Shown: positions 1 to 10,265, numbered from the stretch's first letter. The stretch: DNA of 64,000 nt from Algoriphagus sp. (GCA_021298245.1 JAJTDZ010000006.1:1-64000); one strand, 5' to 3'. Numbers and translations: made by a program. Notes: generated from the letters alone by a model not told the origin.

Positions 1-468
1 TAATACGTAGGATCAAAAGCATCACAAGCGGATTTAAGTTGGCGATGAAAATATGCCGCATCCTCTGCTACGATATAGTGGGGAGTAAGATCTATTCCTC
101 CTCCAAACCAGTGAACTCCATCTTCCAGTTCAAAATATCGAATATTCATGTGGATAATTGGAACCATAGGGCTATAAGGATGAATCACCACTGAAACTCC
201 AGTGGCAAAAAAATCAGCCTCTTCTATTCCTAATGAAGCTTTAATTTTTTCTGGGGTAGGTCCATGAACGGCAGAGAAGGCAACTCCCCCTTTTTCGATG
301 ATTGCTCCTTGCTCAAAAATTCTAGTTTTTCCACCTCCGCCTTCAGCCCTTTGCCAACCATCTTCTTTGAATTTGCCCTTACCGTCGGCCTTTTCTAGCT
401 GCTCACAGATGTGATCTTGCATCTGTTGATACAGAAGAGCAATTTCTTCTTTCGTTTTTCTTTGCATA
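1..468 (-). CDS. hemF: Oxygen-dependent coproporphyrinogen III oxidase, C-terminus cut by window edge
   Basis: Own translation of the minus strand from ATG at 468: MQRKTKEEIALLYQQMQDHICEQLEKADGKGKFKEDGWQRAEGGGGKTRIFEQGAIIEKGGVAFSAVHG...FGGGIDLTPHYIVAEDAAYFHRQLKSACD; HemF-type motifs. Open at the edge, so absent from the ORF track. Confidence 0.93.
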
Positions 469-478
469 GGTGTTTGGC

Positions 479-2896
479 TTAGAAAGGATAGCCTATTCCA
501 AAATTAAACACGGTTTGTCCCCTAACCCCAAAAGGTTGATTAAATTTCAAGTTGTCCAAGACCCACCTATTCCCCTCATCTTGAGAGGGATCAATGGCTT
601 TAGTGGCGAGATCAAGTCGAATCACCAAAAAATCGAAATCCATTCGTAAGCCGATTCCTGTTCCCACAGCAATTTCTTTGTAAAACCTGTCGTACCTAAA
701 ATCTGCTCCGGGTCTTGCATCGTCTCTTCCTATCATCCAGGAATTGCCGGCATCTAGAAAGACAGCCATATCAAAGTAACTAAATAATTTTCGGCGGTAT
801 TCCAACATGCTTTCAAGGATCATTTCTGCAGGTTGTTCGTTGGTATAATCATAATCTCCTCCTGGTCCGGTGATGGGTTTTGAACTTCCTGGACCCAAAC
901 GTCTAGCCTGCCAAGCGCGAATACTGGTTCCACCTCCTGCAAAGAAGTATTTTTCATAAGGAAGAATGCCCGCACTGACTCCGTAGGGTCTAGCCATTCC
1001 AAAATTTAGCCTATAGGCCAAGGTCTGTTTGTTTCGTATGGGGTAGTACCTCCGGAAATCTACTTGACCTTTGAGCCATTGAAAATTAGCAAAATCAATT
1101 CCCGGTTCATCATTTCTCTTGACGTCTACAAAATTGAGTGTACTTCCTCCACTTTCACCAAATATCCTTAATAGGGAAGCTTTTTGGGTAGAAAAATCTC
1201 CGTATCGATTGAAATTAATTAAGGTTTGGGCTGAAAAACTACTGATCAAAGAAGGTAAAAACGACCAAATCAGGTTGTTTCCATCCTGTTGTAAATTTTT
1301 AAGAATGCTTGAAAACTCCTCTTGGATGAAGGGAGTTCGGATATAACTGATATCGGCAGCATTGATGGTAAAGGATTGCCTGTTGTTTCGAGTAGCCCAA
1401 GTATAGGACAATTGACTATTGAGGGCATTTCGTTTGTATTCTGGTCTATTGGTGTTGAGATAGCCTACCTGAAGTCTTGTCGTAGGACTAAATCTACCTA
1501 GTCGTTGTAGGGAATTTGGAGAAAAGGGAATAAGAAACCTTGGAAAAATGACAGATACCGAGGTATTCAATTCGCTACTTTGGTATACTCCTTGGCCTGT
1601 TGCCGAAGCAACTCCTTCTAAACCGGCTCTGAAATTTAATTCAAGAAGTTCCCCTGCACGAAAAAAATTACGATTTCTCAAGGCAGTGCTAAAGAAAGGG
1701 CCTGGAAGTTGCTCCGTAATGGTCATCCCCAGTTGGTTGGTCAATTGGTACTTTTGATTGGGCTGTGTGAAAATATTTGCTGTCAAAGAGGTGCCTAGGG
1801 TATCAAAAGAAATATTTACAAATCGGAATAAATCCAAGTTGTTGATCAGCCTCTGAGTTTCTAAGGCTTGGGTTCTATTGTAGGGACTTCCTTTTTTAAG
1901 TTGAATTCTAGAGGCTAGAATTTTTGCAGAATACCGATCTCTGTAAAAAGAGAAATCAATTCCTTGAAACGCCGTTTGGATTTGCCTATCTGCAAATTCA
2001 TCTGAAGGGGGATTGATCCTAAATTTTATTGACTCTAGGGTGTAAACTTCATGGTCCTCTGTAAAGGTAGGTTTTTGGATGATCTCCTCCAGCTGAATGG
2101 TCTTCTTGCTGGTGTCCTGGTAGGCGATGTAAGAAATGTAGGACTTGGAAAACATGTAAAATCCGTTGTTTTTCAGCAATTCTTCCAAGCGATTGCGTTC
2201 GGAAGCAATATTATCTTGGTTATAAATGGATCCCTTTTTAAGCAAGGAGGTGGAAGAATGCGAGGTAATGAGGGCCTGAATCTTTTCATTATCCGTACGT
2301 ACCAAGATAGAATCGATGAGGTAGGGTTGATTCTCCTCAATCAAGTAGCTAACGAAAGCTTTTTTGTCCTTTGTTTTTACCGAATAACTGACTTTGGCAT
2401 CAAAAAATCCATGATTGACCAGGTACCCCTTCATGTTTTTAAAGGATTTTTCAACCAACGTGGAATCTAGCACCACTACTGGATTTCCTGTTCTCATGAG
2501 TCGATTACCAAATTCTAGGGTATTTTCCAGTAGCTCAAGTTTGGATTTCAATTTTTCCTCCTTTTGCTTTAGAGAGGTTTTAGGCCCTAGAGAATCTACT
2601 TGGCTTTGTATTTCTCGAAGATTACTTCTGACCTTATCGTATTTCTGGGACACTTTGGAGCTATCAAAAAAACTATTTCCCAATGCATAAATTCCTACAC
2701 CCAAGGATCCACCTAAGAAACGGGTGTTGGGTTCTTGTTCGATTAGGCCTTGCAAGTCCTCAAGATCAGCTCTATTTACCCCTTTCACCTCATTTTCATA
2801 GACCACCCATTGACCTACTTGCAGATTTCTAGTCAAGGAGCAACTTAGGCAGAACCACAGGAGAGGAATAAAAAGTATATATTTGGATGGTTTCAA
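479..2896 (-). CDS. BamA/TamA-family outer membrane protein, lipoprotein-like signal
   Basis: 805 aa; LSCS lipobox-like N-terminus, POTRA-like repeats, C-terminal beta-barrel with FFAGGGTSIRAWQARRLGPGS and terminal aromatic residue. Confidence 0.85.
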   Translation of the reverse strand: MKPSKYILFIPLLWFCLSCSLTRNLQVGQWVVYENEVKGVNRADLEDLQGLIEQEPNTRFLGGSLGVGIYALGNSFFDSSKVSQKYDKVRSNLREIQSQVDSLGPKTSLKQKEEKLKSKLELLENTLEFGNRLMRTGNPVVVLDSTLVEKSFKNMKGYLVNHGFFDAKVSYSVKTKDKKAFVSYLIEENQPYLIDSILVRTDNEKIQALITSHSSTSLLKKGSIYNQDNIASERNRLEELLKNNGFYMFSKSYISYIAYQDTSKKTIQLEEIIQKPTFTEDHEVYTLESIKFRINPPSDEFADRQIQTAFQGIDFSFYRDRYSAKILASRIQLKKGSPYNRTQALETQRLINNLDLFRFVNISFDTLGTSLTANIFTQPNQKYQLTNQLGMTITEQLPGPFFSTALRNRNFFRAGELLELNFRAGLEGVASATGQGVYQSSELNTSVSVIFPRFLIPFSPNSLQRLGRFSPTTRLQVGYLNTNRPEYKRNALNSQLSYTWATRNNRQSFTINAADISYIRTPFIQEEFSSILKNLQQDGNNLIWSFLPSLISSFSAQTLINFNRYGDFSTQKASLLRIFGESGGSTLNFVDVKRNDEPGIDFANFQWLKGQVDFRRYYPIRNKQTLAYRLNFGMARPYGVSAGILPYEKYFFAGGGTSIRAWQARRLGPGSSKPITGPGGDYDYTNEQPAEMILESMLEYRRKLFSYFDMAVFLDAGNSWMIGRDDARPGADFRYDRFYKEIAVGTGIGLRMDFDFLVIRLDLATKAIDPSQDEGNRWVLDNLKFNQPFGVRGQTVFNFGIGYPF

Positions 2897-2914
2897 TTTC
2901 TAAGAAGGAGAGGA

Positions 2915-3664
2915 ATGCTGAGCAAAAATACAGTTAAGTTTATAAAATCCTTACAACAAAAGAAATACCGAATGGAGTCGGGGTCCTTCTTTGTTGAGGG
3001 TGAAAAAAGTGTGGTGGAAGTCCTTCGATCTGATTTTCAAGTGGATCTTTTGGTAATCACAGATTCGTTTGCGAAAAGCCAATCTTCTTTACTCCAAGTA
3101 TTTTCTGGAGAAGTCGTCTTCGCTACCCCTCAACAATTGGCTCAATGGGGACACTACCAAAGTAACGATGCAGCCCTGGCAGTAGTAAAAATGAAGCCCA
3201 ATTTGGCTTTTACGCCTCAGGATAATGAGCTTGTTCTAGCCTTGGATGAGGTACGCGATCCAGGTAATCTAGGAACCATCATCCGAATAGCGGATTGGTA
3301 TGGCATCAAAAAAATGGTACTTTCCCCAAACACCGCAGACTTTTATAATCCCAAGGTAATTCAGGCTTCCATGGGCTCTTTTACACGAGTACAATTTTTT
3401 TACGAGGAATTGGGTGAAGTATTCTCCCGATGGAACTTGCCCGTGTATGGTGCGTTTTTAGAAGGTGAATCTATACACCAATTGAAAAATCCTCTTCCAG
3501 GAGTTCTTTTGATGGGAAATGAATCTCAAGGGATTTCACAAGCCATAGAAAAATGGGTGACTCGAAAGGTAACCATTCCTGGGTATGGTACGGCTGAATC
3601 CCTAAATGTGGCTATTGCTACGGCTATCCTTTGTGATAATTTCAAAAGAATTTTGCGTCCATGA
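2915..3664 (+). CDS. TrmH/SpoU-family RNA 2'-O-methyltransferase
   Basis: 249 aa; LDEVRDPGNLGTIIRIADWYG, LLMGNESQGIS and IPGYGTAESLNVAIATAI SpoU motifs. Confidence 0.92.
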   Translation: MLSKNTVKFIKSLQQKKYRMESGSFFVEGEKSVVEVLRSDFQVDLLVITDSFAKSQSSLLQVFSGEVVFATPQQLAQWGHYQSNDAALAVVKMKPNLAFTPQDNELVLALDEVRDPGNLGTIIRIADWYGIKKMVLSPNTADFYNPKVIQASMGSFTRVQFFYEELGEVFSRWNLPVYGAFLEGESIHQLKNPLPGVLLMGNESQGISQAIEKWVTRKVTIPGYGTAESLNVAIATAILCDNFKRILRP

Positions 3665-4650
3665 GGAAAGGCTTATCCAAGTTGTTTCATAGCGTAGGAC
3701 TCAATGGCTTTTTGTTGGGAATTTTTGTAGTCATTGGCATGGCATCACTTTTCCCAGACTTAGGTTCCTCGGAATCCATTCTCCCCTGGAAGCCGGTTAT
3801 TGAAGTAGGTATTGCTTTGCTTTTCTTTTTTTATGGACTGAAACTTGATCCTGCCCAATTCCGATCTGGATTAAGTAATTGGAGGCTTCATGTCTTGGTG
3901 CAGTTGACCACCTTTCTGGGTTTTCCCCTTCTGGTGATGGGACTGGTCACCTTTATTCCAGGGTTAGATCCAAATTTTGCACTAGGGATTAGTTATTTAG
4001 GGGCTTTGCCTTCTACAGTGAGTGCCTCGGTGGTAATGGTGTCCATCGCGGGTGGAAATGTGGCAGCAGCCATCTTTAATGCCAGTATTTCAAGTTTATT
4101 TGGGGTAGTTTTCACACCCTTATGGATGCGTCTGTCAGGAGGAGAGGTAGCAGGAGAACTTGATTTTTGGTCTTCTATTGTAGATTTGTGCTTCAAGGTA
4201 GTCCTCCCTGTACTTTTGGGTTTGTTTTTGCATCGCCTCTTATTTCCCAAGATCAAGCCTTATTTGAATCGATTAAAATACTTGGATCAAACGGTGATTC
4301 TTACCATCGTGTTTACCACGTTTGCGGAGTCCTTTTCGCAAAAAATATTTGCTTCCTTTTCCTGGTTAAACTTGGGAGCATTAGCACTTTTTATGCTAGC
4401 TATCCTTGTACTTGTCTTTGGAATTCTTTTTTTTCTGGTTCGGGTACTTTCCTTTTCAAGAGAGGATCAAATTGCAGCTCTTTTTTGTGGGTCCACCAAG
4501 TCTTTGGTGCATGGGGTAGCCATTGGAAAAGTATTGTTTCCTAGTTCTTCAATCTTGGGGCTTGTGCTGCTTCCTGTGATGTTGTACCACTTTCAGCAAT
4601 TGATTTTAGGGAGTATTTTGGCTAAATTCTTTGAAAAAAATAAGCCCTGA
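3661..4650 (+). CDS. Bile acid:sodium symporter-like (SBF-like/YfeH-type) membrane transporter
   Basis: 329 aa, ~10 hydrophobic segments; LGALPSTVSASVVMVSIAGGNVAAAIFNASISSLFGV. Overlaps the preceding gene by 4 nt (ATGA). Confidence 0.8.
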   Translation: MRKGLSKLFHSVGLNGFLLGIFVVIGMASLFPDLGSSESILPWKPVIEVGIALLFFFYGLKLDPAQFRSGLSNWRLHVLVQLTTFLGFPLLVMGLVTFIPGLDPNFALGISYLGALPSTVSASVVMVSIAGGNVAAAIFNASISSLFGVVFTPLWMRLSGGEVAGELDFWSSIVDLCFKVVLPVLLGLFLHRLLFPKIKPYLNRLKYLDQTVILTIVFTTFAESFSQKIFASFSWLNLGALALFMLAILVLVFGILFFLVRVLSFSREDQIAALFCGSTKSLVHGVAIGKVLFPSSSILGLVLLPVMLYHFQQLILGSILAKFFEKNKP

Positions 4651-4674
4651 GCGTGACCCAAGGCTTTTTGAATG

Positions 4675-4935
4675 TTAGAGGTATTTGCTGGATAATTCAG
4701 TGACCAATTCGATGTAGCCCGTGCTGGCCTCCTCTTTTGATTTTCCTTTTAGGATCAACCAGGCATTGTATTTGGCAGCTGCTTTAAAATCAAATCCTCC
4801 AGGCCGTTCTTCTTCATTGTCTCCCACGGTAGCTTGCTTGTAAAGACCATAGAGGCGAAGAAGTTCTTCATTGCTAGGCTTAGAAGTGAATTTTTGGGTT
4901 AGCGCAACAGCTTCTTCAAGGGTGCTTGGAATCAT
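4675..4935 (-). CDS. Acyl-CoA-binding protein (ACBP family)
   Basis: MIPSTLEEAVALTQKFTSKPSNEELLRLYGLYKQATVGDNEEERPGGFDFKAAAKYNAWLILKGKSKEEA; ACBP signature (LYGLYKQAT, KAKYNAW-like). Start placed at the internal ATG rather than the ORF-track start at 4986. Confidence 0.85.
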   Translation of the reverse strand: MIPSTLEEAVALTQKFTSKPSNEELLRLYGLYKQATVGDNEEERPGGFDFKAAAKYNAWLILKGKSKEEASTGYIELVTELSSKYL

Positions 4936-5040
4936 GTGGAGGGAGATAACAGTTACTTCAGTAGATGATAAAATTAACCTCATCAAGGGCTAAAAAGCTA
5001 TAATCAACTTCTTTTCCCTTGACGACGGCTTTTGGAATGT

Positions 5041-6327
5041 TTAACGATTTGACATGGCCACATAGCCACGCTCCGTCGCTCCTGTATACACTTGTCTCGG
5101 TCTGCCTATAGGCTCACCTTTTTCGGTCATTTCCTTCCACTGGGCAATCCAACCTGGAAGTCTTCCCAAAGCAAACATGACTGTAAACATGTCGGTAGGA
5201 ATTCCTAGAGCTCTATAAATAATCCCAGAATAGAAATCCACGTTAGGATAAAGCTTTCTCTCTACAAAATAAGGATCATTTAAAGCGGCAAATTCCAATT
5301 CCTTAGCGATATCCAAAACGGGATCTTTTACCCCTAATTTTCCTAGCACATCGTCAGCTGCTTTTTTAATAATTTTTGCTCTAGGATCGAAGTTTTTGTA
5401 TACCCTATGGCCAAATCCCATCAATCTGAAAGAATCATTTTTGTCTTTGGCCTTATCCAAGTACTTCTTTGCGTTCCCTCCATCGGCTTTGATAGCTTCT
5501 AGCATTTCAATGACCGATTGATTTGCTCCTCCATGCAGAGGTCCCCAAAGGGCGTTGATTCCAGCGGAGATGGAAGCATAAATGGGTCCTTGGGAAGAGC
5601 CTACCATCCGTACCGTAGAAGTAGAGCAGTTTTGCTCGTGGTCGGCATGCAAAATGAGCAACACATCCAGTGCTTTGGCTACTATGGGATCTACTTTATA
5701 TTGCTCTGCAGGGAAGGCAAACATCATTTTTAAGAAATTAGAGCAGTAGTCCAGGGAATTATCTGGATAATTTACGGGGTGCCCCATTTTATTTTTATAC
5801 GCCCATGCTGCAAAAGTTGGCATTTTGGCCAGTAAGCGAATCATGCTCAAATTCATCTCCTCAGGAGTACTATTGGGATTGAGTGAATCCGGATAAAAGG
5901 CAGAAAGGGAGCAAATTAGGGAAGATAGTACTCCCATGGGATGAGAGTTGGAAGGAAACCCGTCCAAAATCTTCTTGATGTCCTCATGGACAAGCGTATG
6001 GTAGGTTATCTGCTTGGTGAAATCATCAAATTGGTCCTTTCTTGGCAATTCCCCATAGATCAAGAGATAAGCCACCTCTAGAAAATTTGATTTTTCTGCC
6101 AATTCATCAATCTTATATCCCCTATACCTCAGAATACCTTCTTCTCCATCCAAAAAGGTGATGGAACTGGTAGTCGACCCAGTATTTTTAAACCCTGAAT
6201 CAAGGGTGATTAATCCCGTGTCACTTCTAAGTTTTGCAATATCAATTGCAGGCTCATTTTCTGTACCTACAAGTATAGGAAATTCAAATTCTTGTCCTTT
6301 GTAGACCAGTTTAGCGGTATCAGACAT
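5041..6327 (-). CDS. gltA: Citrate synthase
   Basis: MSDTAKLVYKGQEFEFPILVGTENEPAIDIAKLR...HADHEQNCSTSTVRMVGSSQ...GPLHGGANQ...GFGHRVYKNFDPRA; type II citrate synthase motifs. Confidence 0.97.
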   Translation of the reverse strand: MSDTAKLVYKGQEFEFPILVGTENEPAIDIAKLRSDTGLITLDSGFKNTGSTTSSITFLDGEEGILRYRGYKIDELAEKSNFLEVAYLLIYGELPRKDQFDDFTKQITYHTLVHEDIKKILDGFPSNSHPMGVLSSLICSLSAFYPDSLNPNSTPEEMNLSMIRLLAKMPTFAAWAYKNKMGHPVNYPDNSLDYCSNFLKMMFAFPAEQYKVDPIVAKALDVLLILHADHEQNCSTSTVRMVGSSQGPIYASISAGINALWGPLHGGANQSVIEMLEAIKADGGNAKKYLDKAKDKNDSFRLMGFGHRVYKNFDPRAKIIKKAADDVLGKLGVKDPVLDIAKELEFAALNDPYFVERKLYPNVDFYSGIIYRALGIPTDMFTVMFALGRLPGWIAQWKEMTEKGEPIGRPRQVYTGATERGYVAMSNR

Positions 6328-6549
6328 GGTGTGGTAGTTTGAGTTTATTTTGAAGGGCAATTTAAAAACGCCCTCAAGTTACTAAAAGAGACTATTTTTT
6401 TACTATTTTATTCTATAAATGGATTTATGATAAAGATTAAAAATTTAATCCTTACTAATTATTTAAAATCAAATAACCAAGGCATTAAATTTTTAGGATT
6501 AATCCCTACCTGCCTCATACTCCTTATACAACCGAGGACTGTGGACCTA

Positions 6550-6972
6550 TCAATCGCAGAAATGCTCAAATACCTCGATCAAATGATCTCCTATCATTTT
6601 GGCATTTCGCCCTTCGATGTGGTGTCTTTCGATGAAGTGAACCAATTCTCCGTCCTTGAAAAGAGCCATGGCAGGAGATGAAGGAGGATAAGGAAGCACT
6701 AATTCTCTAACTTTGGCAACAGCTTCCCGATCATTTCCTGCAAAGACAGTGGCTAGGGAATTAGGTTTTTTGCTGGATTGTTCCAAAGCATAGCGTACTC
6801 CTGGCCTAGCTGCTCCCGCGGCACAGCCACAAACAGAATTCACTACGACAAAAGTAGTACCGGAGTGTTCGGGGCCCAGGTGAGCTTCCACCTGTTGTGC
6901 GGTACGAAATTCTTGAAATCCAAGATCTGATAATTCAGCTCTCATGGGGGCTATTAACTCTTCTGGATACAT
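6550..6972 (-). CDS. BrxA/BrxB-family bacilliredoxin (YphP/YqiW, DUF1094)
   Basis: 140 aa; MYPEELIAPMRAELSDLGFQEF...VVVNSVCGCAAGAARPG, the CGC active-site motif. Confidence 0.9.
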   Translation of the reverse strand: MYPEELIAPMRAELSDLGFQEFRTAQQVEAHLGPEHSGTTFVVVNSVCGCAAGAARPGVRYALEQSSKKPNSLATVFAGNDREAVAKVRELVLPYPPSSPAMALFKDGELVHFIERHHIEGRNAKMIGDHLIEVFEHFCD

Positions 6973-6998
6973 GATCGACTATTTTTTAAGTTGTAATA

Positions 6999-7376
6999 TT
7001 AAAGAAATCCTAATTCAAGTTTGGCTACTTCAGACATCATGTCTTGGGTATAAGGGGGATCGAAAGTTACTTCTACTTCTACGTTATTTATTCCCATGAC
7101 TTGCTGAATTTTTTCTTTTACCTCCGAGGGGATAAATTCTGCAGAAGGACAATTGGGTGAAGTAAGGGTCATCAATACATATACGTTATTGACGGGGTAA
7201 GTAGTTATCTCATAAATCAATCCCAACTCGTAGACGTCAACGGGAATTTCTGGGTCATACACCAATTTTATTGCTGCAATGACCTTTTCCCTGAGGTTGT
7301 CTAGTTGTACACCGTTAGGTTCAGATGCCTTCGTTTCCATGGGTGGATAGTTGCTTGGTTTTAAAGGCGAGGGCAT
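6999..7376 (-). CDS. DUF59/MIP18-family Fe-S assembly protein (SUF-associated, SufT-like); start probably METKASEP near 7340
   Basis: KLVYDPEIPVDVYELGLIYEI...MTLTSPNCPSAEFIP...VEVTFDPPYTQDMMSE. Confidence 0.88.
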   Translation of the reverse strand: MPSPLKPSNYPPMETKASEPNGVQLDNLREKVIAAIKLVYDPEIPVDVYELGLIYEITTYPVNNVYVLMTLTSPNCPSAEFIPSEVKEKIQQVMGINNVEVEVTFDPPYTQDMMSEVAKLELGFL

Positions 7377-7773
7377 AGCGCTTCATCTGTTGTATCATGG
7401 AGGCTAGACCATTGGAACGCTGACTTCCCAAAATATTGCCCATTCCGATTCGTTGGAGAAATGTGAGTTCATTTCCAAGAATTTCCTCTGGACTCCTGCG
7501 GTTGTAAACGCGAATCAATAAGGAAATCAAACCTTTGGTGATATCTGTATTTGAGTCTGCAGAGAAGTGGCACTTTCCTTCAATAAATTGAGCCGTGAGC
7601 CAAACTTTAGATTGGCACCCTTTGATTATATTTTCCTCTTTTCTCTCTTCTTCTGGAAAAGGGTCAAGGCTATTTCCAAGTTCCATGATATAAAAAATAG
7701 TAGACTCTTTATCGTCCCCAAGGATTTCAAATTCAGAAACTATTTCCTCTTGTATGTCTAAGATGGAATTCAT
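7321..7773 (-). CDS. sufE: SufE-family sulfur acceptor
   Basis: 150 aa; IIKGCQSKVWL with conserved Cys, located after sufS. Confidence 0.9.
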   Translation of the reverse strand: MNSILDIQEEIVSEFEILGDDKESTIFYIMELGNSLDPFPEEERKEENIIKGCQSKVWLTAQFIEGKCHFSADSNTDITKGLISLLIRVYNRRSPEEILGNELTFLQRIGMGNILGSQRSNGLASMIQQMKRYALAFKTKQLSTHGNEGI

Positions 7774-8993
7774 CTATTTTTTAATCTTGCAAGTTGAGCT
7801 ACTCCCTCAGCGAAAACATCAATTTCAGCCTTAGTGTTATAAACTGCAAAAGACGCTCGTACAGTTCCTTCTATTCCCAATCTTTTCATCAAAGGTTGGG
7901 TACAATGATGACCTGTTCTCACGGCAATTCCTTTAGCATCTAAAAGCTGGCCTACGTCAAAAGGATGCATTCCTTCCACTGTAAAAGAAAGTACGGAAAC
8001 TTTTTCTGCTGCAGTGCCCACAAGGGTTATTCCTTTGATGTGCTGTAGGTGTTGAGCGGCATAGGTCAAGAGTTCGATTTCATGAGCCATGATTGATTTC
8101 TTGCCAAGTCCATTAATAAAATCTAGCGCGGGACCAAAGGAGATGACTTCTGCAATGCCAGGAGTCCCAGCTTCAAATTTGAATGGGATATCGTTGTAGG
8201 TGGTTTTTTCAAAGGAAACCTCTCGAATCATTTCTCCTCCTCCTAGAAAAGGAGGCATTTGTTCCAAAAGATTTCTTTTCCCATACAAAACTCCCAAGCT
8301 GGTTGGGCCATAGAGTTTGTGGGCCGAAAACACCAAAAAATCGCAATCCAGGTCAAGTACATCCACTTCTAAGTGAGAAGTGGCTTGTGCTCCATCAAGC
8401 AGTACTTTGGCACCTACTTCGTGAGCAGCAGCAATTATTCTTTTGACAGGATTTATGGTTCCCAAGGCATTGGAAGCGTGCACGATACTTACCAACTTGG
8501 TTTTTGCGCTTAGAAGCCGTTCAAATTCCTCCCAGATCAATTCTCCTTCAGTAGTGATTGGAATTATTTTTAAGGAGGCTCCTGTCTCTTCACAGAGCAT
8601 CTGCCACGGCACAATATTGCTGTGGTGCTCCATGGTGGAGATTAGGATTTCATCTCCTTTGGCAATGAATTTTTTTCCAAAAGTTTTGGCAACCAAGTTG
8701 ATCCCTTCTGTAGTGCCCTTGGTGAAAATTATTTCAGCCGATTCCTTGGCTCCTAAAAAGCCCCGGATCGATTCACGGACTGCCTCAAATTGTATCGTGG
8801 CACGGTCTGCTAGGGTATGGGCCCCTCTATGGATATTGGCATTATCCTGCTTGTAGTAAGTCTGCAGGGCCTCCATGACCGATAGGGGTTTTTGAGTGGT
8901 AGCTGCGTTGTCAAAATAAATCAGGGGCTTGCCATTCACTTCTTGATGAAGTGCTGGAAAAAGCCTTCTGATGGATTGGACATCGACACTCAT
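7770..8993 (-). CDS. sufS: Cysteine desulfurase SufS
   Basis: 407 aa; YFDNAATTQKP, HSNIVPWQ, SAHKLYGPTSLGVLYG (PLP Lys), RTGHHCTQPLM (catalytic Cys). Confidence 0.95.
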   Translation of the reverse strand: MSVDVQSIRRLFPALHQEVNGKPLIYFDNAATTQKPLSVMEALQTYYKQDNANIHRGAHTLADRATIQFEAVRESIRGFLGAKESAEIIFTKGTTEGINLVAKTFGKKFIAKGDEILISTMEHHSNIVPWQMLCEETGASLKIIPITTEGELIWEEFERLLSAKTKLVSIVHASNALGTINPVKRIIAAAHEVGAKVLLDGAQATSHLEVDVLDLDCDFLVFSAHKLYGPTSLGVLYGKRNLLEQMPPFLGGGEMIREVSFEKTTYNDIPFKFEAGTPGIAEVISFGPALDFINGLGKKSIMAHEIELLTYAAQHLQHIKGITLVGTAAEKVSVLSFTVEGMHPFDVGQLLDAKGIAVRTGHHCTQPLMKRLGIEGTVRASFAVYNTKAEIDVFAEGVAQLARLKNR

Positions 8994-8996
8994 AGA

Positions 8997-10265
8997 CTAA
9001 AAGGTACTCCCTAGACGCTCCTGAATCTGGGCGATGATGTATTTTTGTAAGCTCTCAACTTGAATTTTATCCACCACTTCTGCAATGAAAGCAAATAAAA
9101 GTAAGCCTCTCGCAGTGGTTTTTTCAATACCTCTAGCTTGGAGGTAAAAAAGAGCTTCCTCATCCAACTGCCCTACGGTACATCCATGAGAACACTTGAC
9201 ATCGTCAGCCCAAATCTCTAGTTGAGGCTTGGTATTGATTAAGGCTTCTTCTGAGAGAAGCACGTTGTTGTTTTGTTGAAAAGCATTTGTTTTTTGAGCA
9301 TCTTGGCGGACAAGAATTTTGCCGTTAAATACTCCTCTGCTGTAATCCCCAAAAATTCCTTTGTACAATTCATTGGATTCGGCATGTGGTTCTTTGTGAT
9401 CCACGCAGGTGTGGTGGTCTACCAGAGATTTTCCTTGGAGCAAGGAAATTCCATACATGTTACCCACGGAATTACTTCCCTTCAAATACAAGGATAGGTT
9501 GTTTCGAATCAGGTCCCCAGAAAGGGATAAATAAAATGAGGTAAATCGAGCATCTCTCTGTATGTCAGTTTCTAGCTGACTTACTTCTATGACCTGATTT
9601 CCTTCGTGCTGAATTCTGTGGTAGGAAATTTGTGATTGTACTCCTCCTTGGATTTCAATGACCTTATTAACGAAATAAGGGGAATTTCCCAAGGAGCAGC
9701 CTTGCTCTATAAATGTGACTTCGGAGAAATCCCCAACTTCTATCCAAATTCTTGGACTAATTACTTGTCCATCCAATTCTTGGTGAAGGTTCAAAAGTAA
9801 AATAGGTTTTTTACAGATAAACTTGGACGGGATGGAAATGAAAACTCCATCGGAGAAGGTGGCTTGATTTAAGGAAAGAAAAGGGTCTTTTTCAGGCTTA
9901 GCAATACTTCCAATAGGTGTATTAGGCTTTTCTGATAAAATCGAAACTTCTATGCCATCTATCCGGGAAGAAAATTCAGGATGATAATATCCATTTGAAA
10001 AAACCAAAATATCCCCTTCAAATCCTTCTATTAAAGCATTTTCTACTTGTTCTTTGCTTAAGGATAGGGGAGAAGCAGGAGAAAAACGAGTGATCGCCTG
10101 TTCCAATTTCTTGGCAATGGGAGTAAAACGATATTCTTCAGATTTTTGGTTAGGAAGTCCTTGAGATAGAAATTTTTCCTTACCCTGCTCTCTCAAAGAG
10201 ATGAAATTTGAGGGAGAAGCAGTGAAAAGTCCCTGAAGTAAATCTTGTTTGGTCTGGATACTCAT
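8997..10265 (-). CDS. sufD: Fe-S cluster assembly protein SufD
   Basis: 422 aa; SNELYKGIFGDYSRGVFNGKILVRQDAQKTNAFQQNNNVLLSEEALINTKPQLEIWADDVKCSHGCTVGQLD. Confidence 0.95.
   Translation of the reverse strand: MSIQTKQDLLQGLFTASPSNFISLREQGKEKFLSQGLPNQKSEEYRFTPIAKKLEQAITRFSPASPLSLSKEQVENALIEGFEGDILVFSNGYYHPEFSSRIDGIEVSILSEKPNTPIGSIAKPEKDPFLSLNQATFSDGVFISIPSKFICKKPILLLNLHQELDGQVISPRIWIEVGDFSEVTFIEQGCSLGNSPYFVNKVIEIQGGVQSQISYHRIQHEGNQVIEVSQLETDIQRDARFTSFYLSLSGDLIRNNLSLYLKGSNSVGNMYGISLLQGKSLVDHHTCVDHKEPHAESNELYKGIFGDYSRGVFNGKILVRQDAQKTNAFQQNNNVLLSEEALINTKPQLEIWADDVKCSHGCTVGQLDEEALFYLQARGIEKTTARGLLLFAFIAEVVDKIQVESLQKYIIAQIQERLGSTF

Noticed and set aside
2051-2470. 139-aa plus-strand ORF inside the BamA-like gene
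   Set aside because: Fully antisense to a well-supported outer membrane protein; no family signature.
6427-6681. 84-aa plus-strand ORF upstream of and overlapping the bacilliredoxin gene
   Set aside because: Runs antisense through the bacilliredoxin 3' end; no recognisable domain.
8443-8856. 137-aa ORF antisense to sufS
   Set aside because: Shadow ORF opposite conserved sufS.
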